Shown here: piece after piece, positions 44,820 to 56,696 of the stretch
How the letters are laid out: each line of letters opens with the position of its first letter
Position numbering within the stretch: position 1 is the stretch's first letter
NCBI GenBank assembly: GCA_015680685.1
Contig: MNCI01022655.1
Span: 1,149,225-1,213,224 of the forward strand
Source of the DNA: Gnetum montanum
Taxonomy: Eukaryota; Streptophyta; Gnetopsida; Gnetales; Gnetaceae
Length of the DNA: 64,000 nucleotides
Reading direction: 5' to 3'
Program-made: the position numbers and the translations under genes
The notes under the pieces: generated by a model
Databases searched by the model: none
What the model was told of the DNA's origin: nothing
The model's input: the letters and a program-made list of their open reading frames with translations, nothing else

Positions 44820-45305
44820 TTTTTTTGGTGTGAGCTTTTGCTCTTTTATGCTTTTCTTTTGTTGTTTTTCCATTTTCATTTGCAAACAACCTTGTTGTTG
44901 TAGGATAGGTTTTTTTTTTCATAGGATGAGTTGCATTACATCCACGTGGGGCTTTAACCTGCCTACAAATGCTTCCCATGCAACAAGTTGCATTACGTGC
45001 ATCATGGACTTTACGGTTCAGCATATGGAAGGGCTTTATAGGCATCGGGAAAAATTTGTAAAAAATGTGTAAGGAAGAGAATTGCATATATAAGGAAGGA
45101 GTTTAAGGTAGTTAAGGGGGAGGACAAGATTTGCACTCCCAAGTAGCCAAGCTAGTTAGGACAACCACTTTGTAATGATGTAGTGTCTTGCCATCTTGGC
45201 AAAATGCACCACTAACCGATGCCCCTTTGACATGTACCCTGCAAACACAACAAAGAGCAAACTAGAAGAAACAACCATGATGCAAAAAGAAGGAAAAGGT
45301 CTTCC

Positions 45306-45738
45306 TTACTTTGGATACTACTGGAACAATGGATGTTATTGTTGTGGCATACGATGCCTAAACCAGAAAGGCTAGCAATGGCTCTGGCAGAATCAGCGTG
45401 GAGAGGTAGGCACCAAGGAGGCTAGGAGTTACTATGATGTAAGTGCTCAGGAGTTCCCACCTAAGGATAACATCATGCAGTTTAGCTATAAGGTGAGATT
45501 CCTAGCAACTAAATGTCTTTTGAGCTTGAGTGCTGGTGAGGGCTGGAGGATAGTACTTTTGTGGCTAGGACACCAGCAGCAGATGTTGGCCACGAAAGCT
45601 ACTACCAAGGCAATGAGCTATTGTGGCAGTAGCTCCGAAAGGTCAAAAAAAGTTAGAAGACATCTTCAGAGGATCAATAAGATGCTAGGGGTAGTGGCAT
45701 TTCATATATTCCAGAGGGTGTTTTCCTTGGCATCATGA
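45306..45738 (+). other. GC-richer stretch with a plus-strand open frame, unrecognised
   Basis: One frame stays open from about 45306 to 45738 with a single TAG near 45371. It has no family I recognise. It is Cys-rich at the start (N-G-C-Y-C-C-G-I-R-C) and basic near the end (S-S-E-R-S-K-K-V-R-R-H). Base composition differs from the flanks. Could be a captured fragment or chance. Confidence 0.3.
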
Positions 45739-45834
45739 ATTGCATTCTAGAACTACAACATCCCACCCCATGTTGGCACTGTGCACGCTTGCTTGCTTGT
45801 AGGGTCATGGATTGTGGGCTAAGGATGTGTTACA

Positions 45835-46287
45835 AACCCAGTTTAAGGTTCTGCTAGACCATATGATGTGCTGGTTTAAGGTCCCAGTCAACTATGGAAT
45901 GCTAGTTGAAGGTCCTAGTAGACTGATGTGCTAATTTAAGGTCCTAGTAGACTAATGTGCTATTTTAAGGTTCTAGTAGATAGTTGTGCTAGTTTATCGT
46001 TGTAGCGGATGATTGCTGTGCTAGTTTAAGGTCTTAGCAGATTATTGTGCTAGTTTATCATTGTAGCAGATGGTGGATGTGCCAGTTCAAAGTCATAGCA
46101 GACCGTCTGTGCCAGTTTAATGTCATAGCAGACGTGCTTTGCCATTTTTTCATCATGGTGGATGTTCTGTGCTAGTTTATAGTTATGGCAGACTATCTGT
46201 GTCAGTTTATAGTCATAGCAGACTACCTTTGCCAGTTTTACGTCGTAGCAGATGAGCTTTTCCATTTTTACATTATAGTAGATGTTT
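45835..46287. repeat. Hairpin array with variable complementary stems (E3)
   Basis: Units (plus strand) include TAGTC-ATAGCA-GACTA, ATGTC-ATAGCA-GACGT, CATC-ATGGTG-GATG, ATAGTT-ATGGCA-GACTAT, CGTC-GTAGCA-GATG and ACATT-ATAGTA-GATGT. Stems change but pairing is mostly kept (with some G-T pairs), and the loop stays six bases of the type (A/G/C)T(A/G)G(C/T)(A/G). Confidence 0.7.
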
Positions 46288-46293
46288 GCTTAC

Positions 46294-47460
46294 CTTGATC
46301 ATGCATCAAATGTAGTACAGCTTGAGATACGAATGATTCATAGGATTTACGAACTCGTTGCCATCCATGTCTGCCAATTTGAAGGCTCCATTCCAATAGG
46401 CTTTTGTGACCATGAATGGACCTTCCCAGTTTTCTAAGAATTTCTTCACATGTTCACAGACAGCCTTGAGAACAAGGTCCCCCTTCTTTATTAGCCATTG
46501 ATGTGGGTTTTCATGATGCTTTTTCCATTTTCTGTCTTGATAACACTCTATGCGATGAAGTGTTTATGCACGCTCCTCCTCTATGGAGTCGAGGTCGATG
46601 ATCCTCAACTCGTTATTCTGGGCTTGCCTCATGACATTTGATAGGATCATTTGAAGTGATGCTACCTATAGCTCAAGAGGTAACACCGCTTCAGATCTTT
46701 AAACAAGACTGTAAGCAGTTTTAGTTGTTGTTGTCCTACATGTCATTCTGTAATCCCATAGAACATAGAGGATTTTCTCATGCCATCACCTCTTACTATT
46801 GCTAAGCATTTTCTTGAGCAAGTTGATGATAGCTTTGTTCATAGCTTCTACCTATCCATTTACCTATGGGTAGTATGATGAGGAAAAGGATTTCCTAATG
46901 CCAAGGTTGCTGCAAAAGGTTTTGGTTTTTGCACTACTAAATTGTGGCCCGTTGTCTATCACAATATTCATGAGAAGCCCGAAACTTGTCACAATGTTAT
47001 CTAATATAAAGTGGCAAACCTGTTGAGATGTAGTCTTCCTAAGGGGGATAGCCTGAACCCACTTTGTAAAGTACTCAGTGGTAGTGATGATGAAGCTATG
47101 CCCTGTGAAAGACTTAGGTGTGATAGGTCCTATGATGTCTAGTCCCCATCGTTGGAATGGCCACATGATCTACATTAGGTGCAACTCTGTAGCTGAAACA
47201 TGTATAATATTTGCATATCATTGGCACATATCACAAGTTTTGACTTTGGCTAGGAAATCATGCTCCATGTGAGGCTAGTAGTACCCTAGGCATCTGATTT
47301 TTGCTGCCATGGCCCTAGGTGCTATGTGTCCACCACACAGTCCCTTGTGTACCTCATTAATGACCTTCTATACTTGCTCCTCATTTACACATGCTAAAAA
47401 TATCCCATCAAAGGAGCATTTGCATAAGGCATTGTCTCCCATGAGTATATATTGTTGAGC
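46294..47460 (-). pseudogene. E3 integrase
   Basis: Zinc finger around 47200-47345: V-H-K-G-L-C-G-G-H then C-D-M-C-Q. Core: W-G-L-D-I-I-G-P-I with the first Asp at 47137-47139, V-I-D-N-G-P-Q-F with the second Asp at 46954-46956, and V-E-A-M-N-K with Glu at 46846-46848, so the D,D,E triad is present. A TAG stands where N-G-Q-V-E has Gln. The C-terminal domain runs to the splice-like donor. Open piece 46864-47166. It would insert the cDNA into the genome; this copy is interrupted by several stops. Confidence 0.85.
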
Positions 47461-47481
47461 ACTCTTGCAGATCGCATCCCT

Positions 47482-48590
47482 CTAAGTAGATGTCAATCTG
47501 CATGGGGGCTCACCATGTTGCAGGTAGGCTTTAATGTTGGCATACCACTCCTGGGTGTCCACAATGCTTATAGAGGCTATGTGTACCTCTTGAGTAATAG
47601 GCTCCATACACTTGGTTATCGAAGTGGGAAAACTTGTGAACAAGTATGGTGGCACATTTAATGCTAGGGTGGCCAGGGTATCTGCTGCAGTGTTCTCATT
47701 GCACGACATGTGTTGAACGTCTGTTGTTGCAAAATGTTTAGCAAACTTTTGGCTAGGTCTCAATAGGGCTACAGATGGATAGCTTTGTACGCATAGACCT
47801 TAATGGTTTGATTCATAATGAGTTGTGAATCATCTCAAATTTCTAGGTGTTGAATTTTTAATGCTTCGGCTACTAAGAGGCCCCTCAGGAGTCCTTTGTA
47901 CTCTACCACGTTGTTTGTACAAAGGAATGTGAAATGATAAGAAAATGGTTGCATTTCCCCATAGGGAAACGTAATGACGACAGCTGCACTACCTCCTTGC
48001 GTGGTTGAGGCACTGTTGAAATGCAAGGTAGCCTCTAAATGTAATGGGACAATGTTGATAGTGCTAACATGCTCATCAGGGAATTCGGGATCTATGATTG
48101 CCTAATCATCGATGGATCAGGTTGTGAGTTGCGTAGCTATAGCTTGAGCTTTCATCGACAAATGGTTCATATAATGCAAATCAAATTTTGTTGTTATGGC
48201 TTTCCATCGGACTATCCTACTACTCTCATATAGATTGTTCATGATAGCCTGAAGTACATTACTTTTTCAAATGATGTTAACTTTGCTACAGAATAGATAA
48301 TGCCTCCACTTTTTTAATGTAAACACTAGGGTGAGGCAATTTCTCTCCACCTCATTGTATTTCATCTCATATGATATTAATGAATGACTTAAAGTAATAC
48401 ATTGGAATCTTAGAGCCATCATCTCTGCGGTTCACATGTCTGAGGTGGCAAGGTAGATGTAGAAAGGCTTATCCCTCTGCGGTGGGTAAATAGTTGGGAG
48501 GTGTAAAAGCTCTTTCTTCAGGTCATCAAAGGTTTGTTAGCATTGTATTGTCCATTCGAAGTTAACCCCTTTCTTTAGTAAGTGTTGCAT
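47482..48590 (-). pseudogene. E3 RNase H region and additional (archaeal-type) RNase H
   Basis: At 48020-48590 a degraded RT-linked RNase H is readable (F-E-W-T-I-Q-C, later E-R-N-C-L-T-L-V-F). At 47835-48026 a second RNase H starts H-F-N-S-A-S, where the family has F-D-G-A-S, so the first catalytic Asp is Asn here. It then shows T-N-N-V-V-E-Y-K-G-L and, after a stop, D-D-S-Q-L-I. A dual RNase H is the mark of the Tat lineage (Ogre, Retand). 47482-47763 is the linker to integrase. Confidence 0.75.
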
Positions 48591-48599
48591 GGGGTGTAA

Positions 48600-49769
48600 C
48601 TTGTTAGTCAACTTTGCTATAAACCTTCTAATGAACTATACCCTACCTTGCAACCCATGCAATTCTTTAACGTTTGTAAGGGGTGCTAGATTAACAATGG
48701 CATTAGCTTCGTTAAGGTCCACTCGTATTCCAACCTCTAATACTACAAACCGTAGCATGCATCTGGTTCTCATCCCGAACACACACCTTTTTTGGGTTGA
48801 GCTATAAGTCATGCATCTAGCAATGTTTGAGGACTACACCTTGATTGTTGGGATGATCGGTGGCCTTTTTAGATTTGACTGCTATGTCATCCATGTATTT
48901 TTGTAGTGTTTCTAGAATGTAGTCACTAAAGATGTATGTCATGACTCTCTGGTAGATTACTTTGACATTTTTAAGCCCAAAAGGCATCATAGTGTAATAG
49001 AAAGTACCCCATGGGATCATGAAAGTTTTTGTTAACTAATGCTCTAGGTTGATGCTAATTTCATTGTAGCTAGAGAAACTATCCATGAAGGATAATAGAG
49101 CATGACCAAACGTAGTGTCGATGAGTTGATCAATACTCAACAGTGGAAAGTCATCTTTGATTGTTGCTTTGTTCAGATCCTGGAAGTTTATACAAATTTG
49201 TATTTCTCTCATTTTCTTAGAAACCACAATGATGTTTGACACCCACTCTAAGTAATCAACTATCTGGATGAAATCAGCTTGATACAACTTAGTGAATTCA
49301 TCATGTATGGCTAGTGTAATCTCTGGTTTAACCTTGTGAGCCTTTTGCTTAACTACTTTCATACATGGATCTAAGACAATGTTGTGCTATATAAGCCTTG
49401 GATCTAAGCTCGACATGTTGTTATAAGACCATATGAATACTTCAATGTTTTCCTACAGTATCTTGGATACATGTTTATGTGTTTGTGAATCTAGGAGGGA
49501 GCTAATTTTTAACATTTTTATTTTCCCCCTAGATGTAGTCACAGGCATTTCAACGAGAGGGTCCTCAGTTACATCCCTAACCTCTAAATCTAGGGCTTGG
49601 ACCAGATGTTCAGGCCAATCTAGGAATGTTTCTAAGGATGTTACAGTGCTATCTGCGGATGATTCCCAGCCTATTGACTTTGGGTTCAATTGTCTTGTGA
49701 GCTCACCATGTTGACCTATTAAAGCTAGAGGTGAAGAAAGATCATGATGCATTGCCATTCTTGCTTAGC
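48600..49769 (-). pseudogene. E3 reverse transcriptase
   Basis: An acceptor-like CATTGTGGCAG|G at 49770 opens the pol region. RT blocks in order: E-W-V-S-N-I-I-V-V-S-K-K, C/I-N-F-Q-D-L-N-K-A, D-D-F-P-L-L-S-I-D-Q-L-I-D, L-S-F-M-D-S-F with the first catalytic Asp at 49081-49083, P-W-G-T-F-Y-Y-T-M-M-P-F-G-L-K-N, and Y-M-D-D at 48886-48897. In-frame stops near 49455, 49390, 49036 and 48820 are mostly TAG. Open pieces 49453-49758, 49036-49362 and 48817-49020. Confidence 0.85.
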
Positions 49770-49909
49770 CTGCCACAATGACATCAATGCCAAGTCAAGT
49801 GATACCTATTTGTAGCAACAATGCACATTAAAAATTTGCAAAGCAATACGGAAATATGAACAGTTGAAATAATTGTAAACTATGATACAAAGTTTTCAAT
49901 CTTCCATTT

Positions 49910-50215
49910 TAAGGTCGTAGTGGACTGACTGGATGCAAAAGTACAAAACTGCTAATTTAAGATCTTTGCGGACTGCTAATGGGTTAGATTTGTGAGTTAA
50001 AAGTGTTAGTTTAAGGTCTTTGTAGACCATTAACTTGATCAAAGTTGTGAGTCAAAATTGCTAGTTTAAGGTCTTTGTGGACCACTAACCTGATCGAAGC
50101 TATGAGTCAAAATTGCTAGTTTAAGGTCTTTTTGGACCACTAACTTGATCGATGCTTGCAAAGGGCAAACGACTAGTTTAAGGTGGGTCGAAGTTTTTGG
50201 TTAGGCCCACCTGCA
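49910..50215. repeat. GGTC-type hairpin units (E3 protease-pol spacer, pol side)
   Basis: Units such as TTTAAGGTC-TTTGTA-GACCAT, GGTC-TTTGTG-GACC and GGTC-TTTTTG-GACC, ~60 bases apart, ending with a larger GGTGGG...CCCACC foldback near 50180-50212. They lie in the place of the Ogre-type PRO-RT intron. Confidence 0.7.
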
Positions 50216-50239
50216 ACGATGCAAACAGTGTTGTTATGC

Positions 50240-52330
50240 TATGGTGGGAATGCTACATTGTATGGAACATCCCACATTAATCAGGATGAGAAAATGACAA
50301 GTTCCTTTTCACTATGTTGGCTATAAATAGGGGTTTACCCTGGTAAACTTGTCATTTTCACTGTAAGAATGCAAAGCCCACATCCAGAGCGTAGAGAAGT
50401 TCTGCTAACAAAGAGCAAGGTGATTTATCATAGCAACTAAGAAAGAATCTACAGTCGAGACTAAAACACGACTAATTTCTTCCTAACAATTTGAAATGAC
50501 TCAAGCTCTTTCAAAATTTTGGAGTCAAAAATTTGACTAAGGCATGGAACTACACCTAGCTTCCTCAAGCCACCTTGCTCACGCTGTCAAGCTACCTTTC
50601 CCTCAGTGAGCAACCCCAATAGCTTCAAAATCAAGTAAAAAAGGTCCAAATCTAAAGGTACAAGCCATCCTCAAGAGCCACTGATGTCCACTTCAAGTCT
50701 CAACATTTAGGAGTCCAAATTTCAACCCAGGTTACATAGATTTTCTCACTCATGCTGAAGTCACGCCGCAGCGTGAGTATAGCATGACCAACTCTAGGAG
50801 CCCTAAAACCAAGTAAAAAATGATCTGATTTCTAAGTTGTGAGTCATCCTCAAAGCACATCCTTGATAGCTTCAGGTCCCAACCTTTAGAATGTCAGATT
50901 TCTGCTCAAAATTGCAAGTTTTTAGAAGTTTCTGCGGTCACGCTGTGATCACGCTGTAGCGTGAGTCCAGCGTGACCTACCCAAAAGTTGCTCAAAAAAA
51001 GTTACATTAGGCTCAATTTTTGATTTTCAGATCATTCCTAAGGTCAACCATAGTCAAGCAACTATTACACCTAAGAAACAAACTTCAAAAATTCCAAAAT
51101 TGTCATTCTCCTCACTCACACTGATGGTCATGCTGGGGTCACGCTGGCAATGTGAGTGCAGCGTGACTACTATTCATCAACATGACTACTATTCATTAGC
51201 ATGACTACTATTCATCAGTATGAGAACTATTCATCAACGTGAACACTATTCATCAGCATGAACACTATTGATCAGTGTGAGCACTATTCATCAACATGAG
51301 TACTATTCACACCTAGACAAAAGCACTCCAAACGCACACTAAGGACACACCAGGACCAAATCAACTCATGCTGGGAGCCCTAGTGAAGCAGAGATGCCTC
51401 AAACAACCACAAAACCACTCAAATCAACATCGTACAATAGTTGATTTAGGGACCGAGAAGTTTCAAGCAAGCCAAAGTCAATCCCTCTTGATTTTCTTTT
51501 TAAATTTTCACCATTCGTGTGCTTGTCATACTCTTACGCTCCAAATTGTGTTTGTAGGCATGAGCCAACTTGTGAAAGATAGACACACGTTGTAAGATAC
51601 AATGCACCTATTCAAGAACGTAGCTTTCCCACACACATCGAACTCACATATAGTTGTTCATCGGACATGTGTCACTAGATCTACTTTCCTCTCATCTCCT
51701 AGCCATTGATTCCATTCTTGAATTTCGCACCCAAGTCCAGCCCAGCCCTATAAATACCCTATCAATTTACATAAATGAGGGGGTAATTTTGAAGGTTGGC
51801 AATTTGGATGTTTGGTAATTTTGAAGGTTGATGGCTTAGAAAAATCAGACCAGCAATCCTTGGATGCTCGACACACTTGACTCCTAACATCCAAGCACTT
51901 CTGAAACACCTCACATCACATCACCCTAGGGCTTGGTGCTTGACCTGCCATCCACATGTGTAGCTAGGGTTTGACTGGTGCACACCTTTTCTAAGAAATA
52001 CAATACAGTTCATTTTTCTAGCCATTATATTTTTTACTCTATTTTAAATCCAATTTATGCTTTGTTTACAATACATTTCTGTAGATGCTCTGTTTCCATT
52101 TTGTGTGTTACCATTTACATTTCGAACAACCATTTACAATAATCCTAGCATAGGCCATAGCTTACGTTCGGGGAAGTCCTTGGTTGATTTGCATGCAGAT
52201 CATCCAAGGAACTCTGCCTTCATTTCCTTTTCCAGCTTGCCCTCACGTGAAGGCAAGGTTAGTTGTGCCTGTCTGACAATCTTTCAGTGTTTGCTTTTCC
52301 CTTACAGCCTTACACTAATGATTTAGATCA
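50240..52330 (+). repeat. E5 LTR-like promoter region
   Basis: ~180-base units with a TCACGCTGTAGCGTGA palindrome recur near 50575, 50755, 50937 and 51115. A short 'gactactattcatca' tandem repeat is at 51150-51310. The proximal promoter 'ggacatgtgtcactagat' resembles E3's upstream of TATA, and TATA CCTATAAATACC lies at 51745-51757. The U5 block 52168-52263 matches E1's in reverse. A further TATA-like GCTATAAATAGGGG near 50328 may belong to another LTR. Confidence 0.55.
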
Positions 52331-52341
52331 GTATAGAGACA

Positions 52342-55300
52342 ATGGAAGCTAAGAGAGAATGCAAACACCTAGCGCTCGCCATGGTAGATGAGGTGAAAGA
52401 CACCCTAGGGCTTCTGTCGCAAGTGCGCATCATAGTGCAGGAGGAAACTCCATCGGCCCAGTAAGTTGCTATGCTACTTCCTTTTTTTTTTCTATTTTCA
52501 TTTTGAAATCTACATTTTCTGTCATCGTCTTTGTTGCCATTTTGGCCGTTATACCGTTGTTGTTACGAATTTGACCGTGAAGGTGTACGAATGCTATGCT
52601 AAGGTTGCATGTAGTGTTTCCTAGATCACCATTGTTGTGGCTACCTTGCTGCAGAGGTTTAGGTGATTCTGGAAACCTAACATGTGAATAGCATAGCATA
52701 CGACCCTCAGGAGGGTTTGACCATGTGTATGATTTGATAGTGTAACATATGTCTATCACAGTGTAGTGAAAATCGTTTTGTCAGGCATAAGATTTGTTGA
52801 AATGGCTACAGCATATTAATTTATTTCTTGTTCAAAATTTGTATTTAATTTTTTGTTTCTCTGCTACCCTATTACCTTTGTGGTTCTACTATGCTTCATG
52901 CAAGGAGAGAGTTATGCTACACTATTTGTAAACGACTAATCTTGCTGCACTGTAAGCTAACTTCACTCGAACATGATGTTAACATTTGTCATTCTGCTCT
53001 GTAGGGTGATGCTAAGGTCCATTTTGATTGTCCTAAAAATTGTAGGGATTCTGTGCTACCTAAGCGAACTGTTGGCCAACGTTCCTCTACCCCACGCACA
53101 TGTGGGACGAGAGGTGGTTTGGTTTTGGGAAGGCGCATGGGACTTCCTACAATTCCTCCTACAGCACTTTAGTGTGATCATTTGGTCACACTTATTAGAG
53201 GAGATAGCAACCATAATTACAAAATCCCTATTGCCTAGGGCAAATTGGGGTATTTTGAAATTTCTGACCGATGGAGCAATCAGGAGCCAGTAGGTAGAGG
53301 GATTGAGTCATCAACCGAAAAGCTTGAGGCATTTGAGTTGGATATGGGAAATGCCTGAATATAATTACTACCACATATACAACATGTTGTTCATTACATG
53401 CCACATGGGAACCTATTTTTAGAACCCACTAGGAATTGTTTATTATGCCGACGGGTGAGTTCTGTAAACATATTCTGCTACATTATGCAATGCATGCTAC
53501 GTTAGGTGAAAAGAACAAAAATGTTAATAGTGTGTGCACTTTTCTTTTTATCTGTTACTAGGTTTTATATTGGCAAGGGTGGGATTCACAGTGATATTGA
53601 TGCCTTGGCCTTGGCACAAATGGCACTGCGAAAGTTTTTCTCCACTAAGAAAATGTGCACTGGCATGCTAGGCCAATGTGGGGGTGAATACAAAACCTAT
53701 CCAACCTAGTACTCTCTATTTTACAATAGGTGTAAGGTGTTTGGTTGGTTGGATGGGGATTGGGCATCCCTTAGGACAATCACCATTGAAGATGTGTTGG
53801 TGGATCTCCCACTATTCCCATCACCATTTAAACTTGATACGCTAGACCATGAGTTTATGTTTGCATGCTCGAGTGTTTCTTCAAGTTTTCTTTTGTTTTT
53901 TTTTTCTTTGTTGCTTTGCTTAGCTTTTTTTTTGTGAACTGCTACAGCGACAAAGAAATCCTAGGAGATAATGGTGATCACCTCTAGGAATATGGGGCTA
54001 ATATTTATTTCAAGTATAGGGAGGTAGATGAGACCCAATACTGGCTTTACAATGGGGCCCCAGAATCACTCACCAACAACCTTCAGGATGCTGGGCTCAT
54101 GGAATTGTTCTTGTCCGTGAACCCAAGCATCCCTACTACTAAGATGCTTGCCCTAGCTGACTCCTTTTTTGAAAGAGCATACCACTTCCTCACACATGTG
54201 CACAGTGTGCTAGTGGTCCTTGAGATTAACAACCAGCTATTGGCGGATCTTTTCGATGTCCCCTCTAATGATCTCCTTGTAAGGGCAAAGACCAAAAAGG
54301 AGGCAAACCATCAAGTGAACATTGAGGAGTCGCTAGGGGTAGTGACAGGGTGCAAGGGTATCCCTATTAAAGTGGCTATGTCGAAAGTGGCCAAAAAGGT
54401 TTACCCTATCTTCTGTGCCTGTGCTTTCCCCAAGCTACTCTCCCAAGGAAAGATCATTGGGATTGAGCAAGCTTGGGTAATGAGAGAGGTCATGGAAGAG
54501 GGGGCCTATTACAATTGGGACAAACATCTCTACAAAGGTCTACAAGCTGAAATGGTCAAGCTTCATAAGAAGCCTAAATCCCATTTCAATGTGCATCATG
54601 TCTTCTTTCTAGCCTGCTTGCAGTGCTTTGTGAAAATATTGGTAGTCTGTGAGAATGGAGTCTGGGTGATGCAAAATTGTAACCATATTTTCAAACCATA
54701 GATTTTCCAAGTCTTCTATACCACCTGAGCCTAGGATCCCCTAGAAGCTCTTGGAGATTCATATTTAATGATGACTAGGGATCAAGTGACCTGCAACATC
54801 CATAGCTAGGACAGCGTATGAGAGGTACCCCTGCTAGTACAGGTAGCGTATCATAAGGAAAACGTCTTATTGCGGAGACAGTGGCCACCAAGTTGCAGCA
54901 AAAAAGATCTCGTTCAGTTGAGGAGCCTCCCCATATGGATGAAGAAAGGGGGTAGAAAGTGTGGTTTAAGTTACATAGAATACATCCTCCCATTGGTAAA
55001 TTCCTTTAATTTTTATTTGTTTCTTCACTTATTTGGTTAATTCTCACTATGCTATGCTACGCTAGGTAGCATAGCACAACGTAGCATTTTTTTAAGTTAA
55101 TATTCTTTTGCCTAATGTAAACAAGATTTGCTACCAGAAGAAGAAGAAGAAGGTAGAGAAGAGGTGATGGCCTCTAAAATAGGGGCAACTAATAAAGATG
55201 CGGGGGCCCTAGCCATAGAGTAAAGGGCCTTGGTCAAGAGAGAAGGTGCTCCTACCATAAAGGAAGGGGCTCTCATTGATGAGGAAAACACTCCTATTGA

Positions 55301-56696
55301 TGAGGAGGACATTTCTTCCAATGAGAAGGACTCCCCTACTAATGAGGAGGATGCTCTTGTGGATGAGGGAAATGGTGATGCAAGGGAAAGAAGGGCCCCA
55401 ATGAATAAATAAGAGACCCATGTCAACTAGGAAGGGACCTCTATCAATGATCCCTTTGCTGAATGCAATTCAAGACCATAGGAGCAGATGGATGTGGAGG
55501 GCACTTCCATGGTGTTAAGGTAGCAAGAAGAAGGGGAGCTACAACTAGATGCTGATGAGTTTGATCACATATTCGACAATATGTCAATGGGTGACCGCCC
55601 CACTATCACCCATGAGGGTTTGCTGGGTAGGAGCCCTTACACTGTCATTCACATTACTCATAAGCTTTATTGTAGTCCATCTCAATTATGACTGACATGT
55701 TTGGTTATATGGCAGACACTGCTATTAACACTATAAGACCTTCCTTGATCTGCTTGCAACCATAGGCTAAGACCCCTGACAAGTTTGTGTTGATGCAGGG
55801 GGTGGTTCACGACATGATCGATCGTTTGAAGTGAATCAATCTATAAGTGGGTATGTGAAGTAGCTACGTTAGGCTTTTAACTTGCTATGCTAGACCTCTT
55901 GGGCTGCTAAACTTTTCTATGCTACTGTGACTAATGCATTTTTTGTGTGCAGTCGACAACCTCTCGCCTCAAGTGGGACCCGAAACAAGCAGTCAAGGTC
56001 GACACTATGCCTAAATTCCCATATGAAGTGACTAAGGTGTCTCGTCGCATATATGACGAGGCTAGCAGATGCACGTTGTACTTAGCATGCTCCTTGTGGG
56101 AGTGTAGGCATATAAACGAAGACCTATGGAAATGCATATAGAGGCTCGAGAAAGAGAAGGCCAATCTGACCGTCGAGGTGGGAGACCTCTGCTCCAGGAA
56201 TGAGTTCCTATTGGCCTGGGATACCAATGATGGCAGTTGGCGTATGGCCGTCATAGATTATGCAAAATATTGGAGGGTTGTGTGGTGCAACAATGAGGCC
56301 ACACGTGAGATAATTGAGCAGGAAATGCAAATGGACTTGTTGGCCCAAAAGAACTAGGATTGGAAGGATTATACCATAAGATTTTACGAGTGGGGGAAGT
56401 CCCAGAAAAACCACAAGCATATGTATAAATTGGAATATACCTCCTATTGTAAACAATACTAGGATGCTTCAGTGATGTTGTATACTCATGAAGCATTCTT
56501 GGATGTCATTGGTGCTTCTGAGGCTTACAACAAGTTCATGCAACAAGTGATGGTCAGTGAATCACCTGAGTGGGAAGTGAGTCTTCCCACAGGTAAGACT
56601 GCCATTGCCTCCTTTTCTCTAGGACCACTAATATGGACATCTATTAAAAAGAAGAAAGTTGCAGCAAACGCTATCTTGGAAGATAGGTGTTGGTGA
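52342..56696 (+). pseudogene. Spliced plus-strand gene with premature stops, unrecognised
   Basis: ATG 52342 opens a 119-base exon ending CCCA|GTAAGT (52460). Intron 52461-53004 ends TGCTCTGTAG. Exon 2 is 53005-53454, with donor GACGG|GTGAGT. Intron 53455-53561 ends TCTGTTACTAG. Exon 3 runs from 53562 to about 53890. The reading phase is kept across both introns. Further exons lie at about 53945-54995 (200 open codons from 54099), 55137-55850 (acidic, repeated D-E-E blocks) and 55953-56696 (charged, coiled-coil-like). In-frame TAG stops at 53291, 53420, 53707, 53984 and others break it. I recognise no family. A plant transposon-associated protein is a guess. Confidence 0.55.
54099..54701 (+). 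pseudogene. Longest open exon part of the plus-strand gene
   Basis: 200 codons, mixed alpha-helical character by eye: E-I-N-N-Q-L-L-A-D-L-F-D-V-P, then K-K-V-Y-P-I-F-C-A-C-A-F-P-K, then I-E-Q-A-W-V-M-R-E-V-M-E-E-G and H-F-N-V-H-H-V-F-F-L. No catalytic motif seen. The frame extends upstream of the first Met to about 53945, so the Met is not a true start. After 54701 the frame stays readable through TAG and TGA codons to a donor-like CATTG|GTAAA at 54995. Confidence 0.5.

Larger units (their letters stand above)
45239..46293 (-). other. Intron-like segment 3' of E3 pol, with hairpin array
   Basis: Donor-like CAAG|GTAAGC at 46288-46293 immediately follows the pol region. The acceptor-like TTGTGTTTGCAG|GG lies at 45239. 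In between, about 15 units of ~30 bases (45835-46287) follow the scheme (T/C)AGTTTA + stem + 6-base loop + stem. A GC-richer stretch at 45300-45740 precedes the acceptor in sense order. Splicing is a motif-based inference. Confidence 0.5.

Noticed and set aside
50328-50341. TATA-like GCTATAAATAGGGG as promoter of a resident host gene
   Set aside because: No start codon or frame follows within 1 kb and it lies among LTR-like repeats, so it was kept only as a possible further LTR promoter.
55112-55426. Two overlapping minus-strand frames rich in Leu/Ser and Ile
   Set aside because: Shadows of the acidic repeated exon on the plus strand, which fits the rest of the spliced gene.
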